Shown one piece after another: positions 16,015 through 21,725 of a DNA stretch of 21,725 nt (its first letter is position 1; every line of letters starts with the position of its first letter). The translations under genes were made by a program, and so were the position numbers. This DNA comes from a virus. Location of the stretch: positions 1 to 21,725 of IMG/VR virus record IMGVR_UViG_3300032516_002236; one strand, 5' to 3'. The notes under the pieces are model-generated. The model saw only the letters and a program-made list of their open reading frames with translations, was not told where the DNA came from and ran no database searches.

Positions 16015-17706
16015 TTACGCCGGGGGCTGAGTGGGAATCTGTGCCGCACTTCCCGCAGCAGCCAGCGAGTCAGTCATCGCTTGGTCCTGACCCGGAGGTG
16101 CGCCCATGCCGGGAGGAGCATATGCGTCAGCAGCGTTGAGTCCGGTACCGGGAACCTGAGCCCCCTGAAGCGCGGTCACCGCATTCGTAGCAGCAGTCAT
16201 CCGGTCAGGATGGAAGCGGGGGTCCTCCAACTGAAGGCCGATGCGGTCAATCTCAGCCTCGACATCCTCGACGCCCATCTCTTCGAGATAGGTGTAGAGG
16301 CTGATGGCCGGGAACGGCTGCGCCTGCAACTGCTGGAGATGATTCTGTACGTACACCGGGTCGTCAGTCCTGACGGCGCTTGGCCACTTGATGCGGTTCT
16401 TGTACCAACCACCGATGTCCTTGCCAGTAATGGCAACGTCATAGATTCGGTTCGAACCGGAGTCGGTCTGGTAGTTCCCGTTAAACTCGATTTGGTCGCC
16501 AGACATGAACTCTTCCCAGAGCATGAGCGTGTACTTGTTGAGACAGGCAAGCGCCTCGCCCCAGATGGACTCGTGGGCCTCATTGCTCTGGAGCGTCGGA
16601 TTCAGCGAGAGGTTCGTCTGGATGCCCGACTGGTTGGTCATCGTCTGGCCGAAAGAGGCGCGAGGCTTCCCGGCGAGGTCGAAGATGATGTCCTGCACGA
16701 GGGTAATCTGCTCGTCAATGGCCGGAACGGTGCCCTGCCAGTTCAACAGGGCAATATTCCCGTCCCGCCTAACAGGGATAACTGCTCCCTGCGCAGCCAC
16801 AGCGCGGCGGATATCCTCCGGGCTCTGACCTGAGTTGAAGTCGAGGATAGTCGGATTCGCGTAGCGGCTGATGATGTCAGCCTTCTGGCTGATGAGTTGG
16901 TCGAGATACTGGTTCAGTTCGACCACTTGGTCAATGAGGTTGAGCGGCTCGGCCAACCCGCCCACGGGATAGCAGGGGAACTCAACGAACGGCAGAGCCT
17001 TGAACGGGTACTTCAGGTTCTGACTCTTGACGGCATTGCCCATAACCCGCGTGTGGTTGCCGTCGATATCGAAGACATCGATGATAGTCGTCTCGTCGGG
17101 CGAGGAGAAACGCGCAGGGTCATCGGAAGTCGTAGGACCAAAATCAGCCTGAGAGTCGGGGATGATGTCCTCCGCAAAATCCGGGTACTCCTTCTTCAGG
17201 CGGTCGGTCGAGCGGCGGGACACATAAACGCAGCGCCAGATATCGTCGCCGTCGTACTCGGGGAAGAAGTGGTCGGGTGTGACATTCTTGTAGCGGACCA
17301 ACTTCTTCCTCGGGTCCCACCAGAGGTAGATAATGCCGCGACGAAGGACAAACGAGTCCCACGCGGTCTTGAAGAGAATCTTCGACATCTCATTGGCTTC
17401 CCACGTCCCGTAAAGGACGCCTTCCAGCGACTCCGCGTGTCGGCGGGCCACTTCGTCTGTGGCAGAAGGCATCACTTGCAGGGCAGGAACACGTCCGACG
17501 AGGCTCTGAACACTCTTGTCCACGATAGGCTTCAGATAATTGGCAGTCAGCGAATAGCGGTTCGCGGGCTCAGGGTTGGTAACAGAGTCCCAGTGCTTAC
17601 CGTTATAACGCTCGCGAGCCGTGTCATACTGACCATTACGTGCGGCCCACAACGCGCGGAGCTTGCGGAAGATGTCCACGGCATCCTTGCGGTCCATCTC
17701 AGCCAT
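16015..17706 (-). CDS. Portal protein
   Basis: This 563-aa protein starts at ATG 17706, which overlaps the large terminase stop (TAATG); GGAGG lies inside the terminase end as its ribosome site. The N-terminus has the helical, basic portal start (RKLRALWAARNGQYDTARER, followed by YNGKHWD), then YLKPIVDKSVQSLVGRVPAL and a strand-rich wing containing YLWWDPRKKLVRYKNVTPDH and FFPEYDGDD, typical of SPP1/P22-type portals. The central stem helix is LIDQVVELNQYLDQLISQKA. The last 50 residues are Gly/Pro/Ala/Gln-rich and probably disordered. It forms the dodecameric ring at one head vertex, binds the terminase during packaging, and later holds the connector. Its place directly after the terminase is the standard order. 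Confidence 0.92.
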   Translation of the reverse strand: MAEMDRKDAVDIFRKLRALWAARNGQYDTARERYNGKHWDSVTNPEPANRYSLTANYLKPIVDKSVQSLVGRVPALQVMPSATDEVARRHAESLEGVLYGTWEANEMSKILFKTAWDSFVLRRGIIYLWWDPRKKLVRYKNVTPDHFFPEYDGDDIWRCVYVSRRSTDRLKKEYPDFAEDIIPDSQADFGPTTSDDPARFSSPDETTIIDVFDIDGNHTRVMGNAVKSQNLKYPFKALPFVEFPCYPVGGLAEPLNLIDQVVELNQYLDQLISQKADIISRYANPTILDFNSGQSPEDIRRAVAAQGAVIPVRRDGNIALLNWQGTVPAIDEQITLVQDIIFDLAGKPRASFGQTMTNQSGIQTNLSLNPTLQSNEAHESIWGEALACLNKYTLMLWEEFMSGDQIEFNGNYQTDSGSNRIYDVAITGKDIGGWYKNRIKWPSAVRTDDPVYVQNHLQQLQAQPFPAISLYTYLEEMGVEDVEAEIDRIGLQLEDPRFHPDRMTAATNAVTALQGAQVPGTGLNAADAYAPPGMGAPPGQDQAMTDSLAAAGSAAQIPTQPPA

Positions 17707-19247
17707 TAGCGCCCTCCAAGGATTTCACCAGTCGCCCCGATGGGGAGCCGGTACGTTTCGATTTGCTCTGTCTTAGCGGCCTGTGCGGACGCGGCTTCCT
17801 GCTTTTCGGTCCAGAACATGCCACCGAGCACTGGGGCTGCGATGCCTTCCATCTCACGAGCGAGGTCGGTCACGAGCGCGAGGGACATTACGGAGTCCGT
17901 AAACGGGATGTTCTTGTCATCAAGCGAGTAAATCCCCATCTCGTCCATTAACTGGCTAATACAGGGTAGCCGGAGCAAACCCCAGTTACCCTCGTTGGGT
18001 TCCTCTAATACAGGATGACGGATAACAACGCCGTTGTCATCTATCGTCTCGGATTCGCCCACAACCTGCCGGTTTTCGTCAAGTGCAGATTGCAGGCCGT
18101 TGATGATGTCGAGCTTCGCGGCACGGGTACTCGTCTTGAACGGGTCCACCTTAATACCCCGTTTTGTCATCTCTTCTTCGATGACATCACCCTGTGGACC
18201 TGTCGCATCGATGCGGGCCGTCTTACAGTGATACAGCTTCGTCACGCGGTCGATAGTCGCATAGATTTCCTCCCACGCGACCTTGTTGAGCCGTGTGTAG
18301 TGAACCATCGTCCACGGACGCTTGGTTACATCAAGGACGATGCCGACCGTGAAGTCCGTCTGCCGCCCGAGGTCGAAGGCAACGATGTACTTGTGGCCCT
18401 CGATGTAGTCAGAGTACTGCGGGAGGTCGGGGTCGAAGGCATTGTCGCGCTGGTCGCGAGTAAAAGCGAGCCCAGAGAAGTCAACGAACTCACCTTCCAA
18501 GACCTGCCGTCGAATCTTGGGGTCCGCAGACTGGAGCAGTCGGTCTCGCATTTCAATGTCTTCACGCGGAAGGTACGGATTGTCGTAGATGGACCCACGC
18601 TGCGAGTAGTATCCCGATGTGCCACGCTGCCCCCTCTCGTAATAGAAGTACAGGTCGTTATATCCTTTTGGCGTTCCGATAAGGTCAATCTCACCGCCGC
18701 CAGCCAAACGCATGACGATGACGTTGGTCATCAATTGTTTCAGTTTAGGAATCCAGCCAGCCTCGTCAATGCTGAGATACCGATAGGCGTGGCCGTCGAT
18801 GTATTTCCCGTCATCATGTGCAGACCTGCAATGGAAGACGGCGCCATTGGCGAAGATGATGTGCGGGAAGGGAGTCGAGCGCATCGCCTTGACGAGCACC
18901 TTCAGGGGGCTGTCAGCGAGAAGCTTCTTCGCTTCCTTGAAGACGATGGCCGCTTGGTCCGCAGACATGGCGACCGAGATAGTCTCGTATTCGGCTGCCT
19001 TCCACTCTGCCTGCGTCTTCACATTCAGGCCGTGCTTGAAGACGCACTTCCAGATGTGCTTCTCGGCGATGATGGTGGACTTCCCCCAGCGGTTGCCGGG
19101 AACGAGCGTGTTGATGGGGTGGACGCTGCTCTCCAGCCAAAGGCGCTGCCCCGGATGCGGCTTCTTGGGGAGAAACGTATCCGCGAAGAGGTTCGGGTCT
19201 GTCGCGCATCGCCTCCACAGTTCCCTAGCCTTCGGGGTCATCGTCAT
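17706..19247 (-). CDS. terL: Terminase large subunit (packaging ATPase-nuclease)
   Basis: This 513-aa protein starts at ATG 19247; TTG 19250 and ATG 19241 are alternatives, and no strong ribosome site decides. The ATPase half has a Walker A loop, PGNRWGKST, near residues 50-58, a Walker B strand YLSIDEAGW with its Asp-Glu pair near 161-162, and the coupling motif LIGTPKG near 189-195. The nuclease half has the RNase H-like acidic residues: Asp in VAFDLGRQTD near 292, Asp in ARIDATGPQGD near 347, and Asp in FTDSVMSLAL near 451. All key residues are present, so it should be active. It cuts concatemeric DNA and drives it through the portal. The gene overlaps the small terminase by 23 bases and the portal start by one base. 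Confidence 0.96.
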   Translation of the reverse strand: MTMTPKARELWRRCATDPNLFADTFLPKKPHPGQRLWLESSVHPINTLVPGNRWGKSTIIAEKHIWKCVFKHGLNVKTQAEWKAAEYETISVAMSADQAAIVFKEAKKLLADSPLKVLVKAMRSTPFPHIIFANGAVFHCRSAHDDGKYIDGHAYRYLSIDEAGWIPKLKQLMTNVIVMRLAGGGEIDLIGTPKGYNDLYFYYERGQRGTSGYYSQRGSIYDNPYLPREDIEMRDRLLQSADPKIRRQVLEGEFVDFSGLAFTRDQRDNAFDPDLPQYSDYIEGHKYIVAFDLGRQTDFTVGIVLDVTKRPWTMVHYTRLNKVAWEEIYATIDRVTKLYHCKTARIDATGPQGDVIEEEMTKRGIKVDPFKTSTRAAKLDIINGLQSALDENRQVVGESETIDDNGVVIRHPVLEEPNEGNWGLLRLPCISQLMDEMGIYSLDDKNIPFTDSVMSLALVTDLAREMEGIAAPVLGGMFWTEKQEAASAQAAKTEQIETYRLPIGATGEILGGR

Positions 19248-19746
19248 CAACCAATTGCGCGGATGTTTCGTCTACCGTTCCATTCGCGGGGTCGCCAGCA
19301 TACTCTTTGGTGTCCTGCTCGCCCGAAGTAGATGAATCCGTATCGTTGGAGCCAAGGGAAGCCGAAGCAAGCGTATCGAGCAGTTCATCGAACGGATTGC
19401 CCTGCGTCAGGCGGAAATGCATGTCGAGGGCCTTCATCGTGTCAGAGATAGTCGGCTTCCAGTTCTTCCTGTTCGCGAAGCCCTTCTGGATGATTTCTTC
19501 GAGAATCTCGATGTTGGACGCCTTGGCAACGGCATCCTCCGCCACAGCAGACCCGTGGACCGAAATATGCCTCCGATGGAGGCTTAGGGTCTGGAGGGCG
19601 ATTTTGACACCCTCGGCAGCCGCAGCCGCCTGAATCTTCCGAAACGGAACATTCTCCAGCAACATCACGGTCGCCTTGGCTCCCCATGGCGTGCCCTCCC
19701 GCATCGAGCACTGCGGCCCGCACTCCAAATGATACTCAGGGACCAC
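19225..19746 (-). CDS. terS: Probable terminase small subunit
   Basis: The product is 173 aa from GTG 19746, which shares one base with the upstream stop (TAGTG). A TTG at 19779 would add 11 residues and overlap the upstream gene; neither start has a good ribosome site. Residues about 30-65 (LLENVPFRKIQAAAAAEGVK, then IALQTLSLHRRHI) look like a helix-turn-helix. A helical middle follows (SNIEILEEIIQKGFANRKNW), and the C-terminus is acidic and Ser/Thr/Gly-rich, ending in DDDDPEG. A DNA-binding N-terminus, oligomerising helices and an acidic tail next to the large subunit is the usual small-terminase layout. It would recognise the packaging site and load the large subunit. The family was not recognised directly; the call rests on architecture and neighbour. 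Confidence 0.72.
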   Translation of the reverse strand: MVPEYHLECGPQCSMREGTPWGAKATVMLLENVPFRKIQAAAAAEGVKIALQTLSLHRRHISVHGSAVAEDAVAKASNIEILEEIIQKGFANRKNWKPTISDTMKALDMHFRLTQGNPFDELLDTLASASLGSNDTDSSTSGEQDTKEYAGDPANGTVDETSAQLVDDDDPEG

Positions 19747-19934
19747 TATAGTATCGCCGGGAACCCTGCAGTTTGCCAATCAGCGTAGCTCGTCGCAAGC
19801 CAATCCGGCTTCAGGGCATTCAACTCAGTCTCCTGCCGAGTCTGGGCCGGGGCATCGACCGCATCCACGGCAGCCTTCCGCTTACGCATGGCGACGCGCA
19901 CAACAGCAAGAACACTCGATTCTACCCAAGCCAT
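19746..19934 (-). CDS. Small protein of unknown function before terminase
   Basis: This 62-aa protein starts at ATG 19934 with a good ribosome site (AGGAGA, 4 bases before the start). The N-terminus is hydrophobic then basic (MAWVESSVLAVVRVAMRKRK), the middle is Ala/Asp/Gln-rich, and the C-terminus is aromatic (KPDWLATSYADWQTAGFPAI). The hydrophobic stretch is too short and mixed to call a membrane segment. The stop shares one base with the GTG of the small terminase, so translation of the two is probably coupled. No family is recognised. It might assist DNA recognition or packaging, but that is position only. Confidence 0.65.
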   Translation of the reverse strand: MAWVESSVLAVVRVAMRKRKAAVDAVDAPAQTRQETELNALKPDWLATSYADWQTAGFPAIL

Positions 19935-19942
19935 GGCGTCTC

Positions 19943-20110
19943 CTAGTCAATCGGCCTTCCGTGCTCACGGGCACAGGCAGCGCACATCGGATTCCCGTAC
20001 GGGTCCACAGTAAAGAGACCCGGCTTCCTATCCTTGCAAGTGTGGCACAGGCGGGGCTTTTGGTCCACGTTGCTCGTGGTGGTTCCACTGCGCTCAATCT
20101 TCAATGCCAC
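19943..20110 (-). CDS. Tiny zinc-ribbon-like protein (55 aa)
   Basis: The start is GTG 20110, with GGAGG 9 bases upstream; the GTG shares one base with the preceding stop (TAGTG). A longer frame from 20209 is an out-of-frame shadow of the neighbouring gene. The protein has two Cys pairs, LCHTCKDR and MCAACAREHG, separated by 17 residues that include FTVDPYGNP. CxxC-n-CxxC with a short hairpin between is the usual form of a zinc ribbon. Proteins of this size and pattern are common in high-GC phages, where they are often unannotated. It may bind nucleic acid or a protein partner. Function is unknown. Confidence 0.7.
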   Translation of the reverse strand: MALKIERSGTTTSNVDQKPRLCHTCKDRKPGLFTVDPYGNPMCAACAREHGRPID

Positions 20111-20436
20111 TAGATGCACCCTCCGCAGAAGTAACCACGATGACCACGGCCATCGGGGATGTCCTCGTAAACCTCGTCCTCGGGAAACCAGAGATTGCAG
20201 GAGTCGCAACGACGCTTCACGGTATGGCGCTCCAGCGGGTTGGTCTCAAATTCCCGACGGGGGTTCTTACGCTTCGTCTTACTCATGCAACCCCCAAGTA
20301 AAGGGCTCGCGGCGAGGAAGAGGTTCCAGCAAACCTCTCCCTCCAGCCTAGCGAGTGGGAAAAACCAATTTCCATCACCGACATCGTACCAGAACCCGAA
20401 GTTCTGACCAAGGCCGCGAATATCATGCAGATTCAC
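20110..20436 (-). CDS. Small CxxC...CxxC protein, start uncertain
   Basis: The secure part is residues from ATG 20286 to the stop (58 aa): a basic start (MSKTKRKNPRREFETN), CDSCNLWFPEDEVYEDIPDG and a terminal CGGC, a likely zinc-binding fold. The frame stays open upstream to GTG 20436, adding 50 residues rich in Trp, Phe and Gly (NFGFWYDVGDGNWFFPLARL). Codons in that extension show the purine-N-pyrimidine bias of coding DNA in this frame, so the 108-aa form is given here, but no ribosome site precedes GTG 20436. If ATG 20286 is the true start, the extension may be a separate or vestigial segment. The stop overlaps the next gene by one base. No family is recognised. Confidence 0.6.
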   Translation of the reverse strand: MNLHDIRGLGQNFGFWYDVGDGNWFFPLARLEGEVCWNLFLAASPLLGGCMSKTKRKNPRREFETNPLERHTVKRRCDSCNLWFPEDEVYEDIPDGRGHRGYFCGGCI

Positions 20437-20473
20437 TTGTTAGAGAACGGAGGATTGACGATTGAAGTCAATA

Positions 20474-20566
20474 TCACGTAGTCTGCCCGCACATCGTCAT
20501 CAGAAGGCTAAAGCCGATTAGGAGTCCCAGAAAGAAGGCGGATTCCCTCCAATCGTTGTTAAACAT
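20474..20566 (-). CDS. 30-aa single-span membrane microprotein
   Basis: ATG 20566 overlaps the stop of the preceding gene (ATGTTTAA, 8 bases) and opens a 30-codon frame ending in TGA. The product begins with a polar stretch (MFNNDWRES) and continues with one hydrophobic span (AFFLGLLIGFSLLMTMC), ending GQTT. The acidic/polar N-terminus, single helix and short tail fit a small inner-membrane protein. There is no independent ribosome site, so it is probably translated by re-initiation after the 182-aa gene. Candidates include an antiholin-like or membrane-signalling peptide. No family can be named, and a reading frame this short could arise by chance. Confidence 0.55.
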   Translation of the reverse strand: MFNNDWRESAFFLGLLIGFSLLMTMCGQTT

Positions 20567-21107
20567 CGACCCACGCCGGCCGGAGGGCCGGAATCTCGCT
20601 CAGGGGCGAAATCGTCCTCTCGACGGGCCTACGATTGGCCCGCGTGGCGATTTCGGTGTTCGCGGCGACGAGAAGGGCCTCGTGAACGGTCACAAACAGC
20701 TTCGCGGCCCCGACGGAGCGATGAATCAGGTAAAAATGGCCCCGATAGTCCTTCCCACGCTCCAGAATCCCGTTTTTGGCCCCCAACACGTCCTCGAACT
20801 GGTCGTGGATGTCGCTGAGCACCTTTCCGACCGTCACACTATCCCAAAGGAACTGCGGACGGGCCTGATTCAGGAATTCGGTCAGCGCCCTGGCCCGCAA
20901 CTCGATATCGGGGTCGATATTGGCGAGCACATCGAGCACCAACATGATAGACAGCGGGTCGTAGCACCCATTCGCCACCCGATGGGTCATATGCTGGCTC
21001 TGGTCGAACCGTGTGCGCTGGCGAACGCCCAACGAGGCCCCCATCCACGCGGGCTCGATGGGGGTGATGTGCTCTTGGCCGTTAAATGGCCGCTTCGGTC
21101 GAGGCAT
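20559..21107 (-). CDS. Protein of unknown function, first gene of the leftward operon
   Basis: This 182-aa protein starts at ATG 21107, with AGGGAG 6 bases upstream; upstream in-frame starts would run through the promoter region and are rejected. The N-terminus is basic (MPRPKRPFNGQEH), followed by segments that look helical (SIMLVLDVLANIDPDIELRA, then RALTEFLNQARPQFLWDSV) and VTVGKVLSDIHDQFEDVLGA. A strand-rich section, YRGHFYLIHRSVGAAKLFVT, comes next. There is no membrane segment, signal peptide or known catalytic motif. It is about 84 bases downstream of the leftward promoter-like repeat and its stop overlaps the microprotein start. Being first in the late operon, it may be a regulator or packaging accessory, but that is a guess from position. 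Confidence 0.75.
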   Translation of the reverse strand: MPRPKRPFNGQEHITPIEPAWMGASLGVRQRTRFDQSQHMTHRVANGCYDPLSIMLVLDVLANIDPDIELRARALTEFLNQARPQFLWDSVTVGKVLSDIHDQFEDVLGAKNGILERGKDYRGHFYLIHRSVGAAKLFVTVHEALLVAANTEIATRANRRPVERTISPLSEIPALRPAWVDV

Positions 21108-21190
21108 CGTATCTCCCTGCCGGGGTTCCGTGACCCCTGTGGGTCCTACTCTACCACTACGGGCGGGCCCAAGTCCAGCGGTTTCCGCCG

Positions 21191-21235
21191 AGTATGAAGA
21201 TACTATGCGACTTATCAACCGACTTGCGGTCCCAG
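21191..21235 (-). promoter_or_regulatory. Leftward promoter/operator (inverted repeat copy 1)
   Basis: On the minus strand TTGATA is followed after 16 bases by CATACT, then an untranslated leader of about 80 bases to ATG 21107. Overlapping the -10 is AGTAT-CTTC-ATACT, a palindrome with 5-bp arms. The whole 45 bases match the element at 21349-21393 in inverted orientation with 4 differences. A short GACCC/GGGTC hairpin lies in the leader at 21132-21145. Apart from these, I see nothing else between 21108 and 21190. Confidence 0.55.
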
Positions 21236-21348
21236 CGGCCATCACGCACAAAAGACGGGCATTATGCGGCAGCCGAGCGTGGTCATTGATGAGACAAGGG
21301 TAGTGATGACCAGAATGGCCGTCCCATGAGCGGTATGGGCCCGATTGA

Positions 21349-21393
21349 CTGGGACCAGAAGTCGGTTGTTAAGTCGTATAGTATCTTCATACT
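21349..21393 (+). promoter_or_regulatory. Rightward promoter/operator (inverted repeat copy 2)
   Basis: On the plus strand TTGTTA is followed after 16 bases by CATACT. The -10 overlaps a perfect palindrome, ATAGTAT-CTTC-ATACTAT, at 21378-21395, with 7-bp arms. It is the mirror copy of the element at 21191-21235 and points out of the window to the right. The 113 bases between the two copies hold no gene that I can support. Confidence 0.55.
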
Positions 21394-21439
21394 ATTCAGT
21401 TTTAACCCTGTTTTGAGGCTAGAAAGAGGGTAGAGAGAC

Positions 21440-21694
21440 GTGGATTCGTGCTCAAAGAGAAAAACGCTTCCATATGCTCCGGGCAAACTGGTCATCACTA
21501 GCCTAGTATCATCTTTGGATGGTCGGCGAATCGGGTGTCCGGCGAATGCGGCGTCCTCAAATGAGACTACACAAGGTATGAACCCGGCCGTCGGCCCGGA
21601 AACCAATCAATCGAAGGCTCACGGGGGTCGGGATTGGACTAACCCGCTAATCCAAATCCTGCCACCGCCTCCGTCTAACCCTCTGTCTTGGTAA
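21440..21694 (+). CDS. Possible small rightward protein (weak)
   Basis: An 84-codon frame starts at GTG 21440, about 45 bases downstream of the rightward promoter-like element, with a purine-rich stretch (AGAGGGTAGAGAGAC) before it. The product is polar and Ser/Asn/Pro-rich (LPYAPGKLVITSLVSSLDGR at the start, QILPPPPSNPLSW at the end), with no recognisable domain. Against it: a 16-bp head-to-tail DNA repeat, not a multiple of three, lies inside it, and its codons look less biased than those of the surrounding genes. It is the only plus-strand frame here with a promoter in the right place. I rate it below even odds; the stretch may be non-coding regulatory DNA. Confidence 0.3.
   Translation: MDSCSKRKTLPYAPGKLVITSLVSSLDGRRIGCPANAASSNETTQGMNPAVGPETNQSKAHGGRDWTNPLIQILPPPPSNPLSW
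21525..21556. repeat. Two-copy 16-bp tandem repeat
   Basis: GGCGAATCGGGTGTCC at 21525-21540 is followed directly by GGCGAATGCGGCGTCC at 21541-21556, with 13 of 16 bases identical and no gap. The unit length is not a multiple of three. It may be a pair of protein-binding sites in the rightward leader. Confidence 0.5.
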
Positions 21695-21720
21695 GAATTT
21701 GGCATAGCGGACTAATCCAA
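21634..21720. repeat. Cluster of TTGGAYTA-type short motifs
   Basis: TTGGACTAA lies at 21634-21642, and its near-complement CTAATCCAA lies at 21647-21655 and again at 21712-21720. The first two form an imperfect inverted repeat with a 4-base spacer. The spacing suggests binding sites or part of a larger repeat cut off by the window edge. Confidence 0.35.
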
Positions 21721-21725
21721 GTAAC

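Noticed and set aside
20276-20332. A 17-codon minus-strand frame (TTG start) after GGAGG near 20340 as a leader peptide
   Set aside because: The ribosome-site match is good, but the frame is very short, lies within another frame and has no supporting conservation or context.
21283-21606. A 107-aa minus-strand frame crossing the inverted repeat
   Set aside because: It runs through the promoter/operator element, has no ribosome site and reads like random translation.
1-21725. tRNA genes, CRISPR arrays, insertion sequences or an integrase
   Set aside because: No cloverleaf-like sequence with a conserved T-arm, no regularly spaced direct repeats, and no transposase or recombinase motifs were seen by eye; a tRNA scan would settle the first.

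Overview
The window looks like the late (virion-building) half of a short-tailed, podovirus-like double-stranded DNA phage. Nearly every supported gene is on the minus strand and the genes are packed tightly, with start and stop codons often overlapping, so transcription runs from right (about 21.2 kb) to left (position 1). The strongest identifications are a large terminase with complete ATPase and nuclease motifs, a portal protein, and a major capsid protein of the phage N4 gp56 type. No tape-measure or tail-tube gene is visible, which fits a short tail, although the window ends inside the tail genes. Moderately high GC by eye, frequent GTG starts and AGGAG-type ribosome sites suggest a high-GC bacterial host. 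An actinobacterial host is possible but not proven. No tRNA, rRNA, CRISPR, integrase or transposase was seen.

Layout in transcription order. (1) 21108-21439 is a control region with two outward-facing 45-bp inverted copies, 41/45 identical, each holding a promoter-like pair of hexamers and a palindromic operator-like core. One faces left into the late genes; the other faces right, out of the window. (2) 19746-21107 holds small genes: a 182-aa unknown, a 30-aa membrane microprotein, two tiny CxxC...CxxC proteins and a 62-aa unknown. (3) 16015-19746 is the packaging block: small terminase, large terminase, portal. (4) 4828-16011 is one uninterrupted reading frame of 3727 codons, about half the window, between portal and capsid genes. 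It is probably a giant virion or ejection protein; its C-terminus carries three clear and some degenerate repeats. (5) 2457-4768 is the capsid module: an unknown 81-aa protein, scaffold, major capsid protein and a likely decoration protein, with two similar GC hairpins after the capsid and decoration genes. (6) 1-2398 holds a small accessory protein, a coiled-coil membrane protein resembling XhlA, a head-tail connector, and the start of a beta-propeller-like tail protein that runs off the left edge.

How the parts fit: the terminases and portal package DNA into a shell built from scaffold, capsid and decoration proteins. The connector and propeller protein close the head and form the tail. The giant protein, by position and size, most likely travels inside the head or with the DNA, but no enzymatic motif was recognised in it. 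The least explained and most interesting elements are the giant protein, the divergent 45-bp promoter/operator pair and the paired hairpins around the capsid genes.
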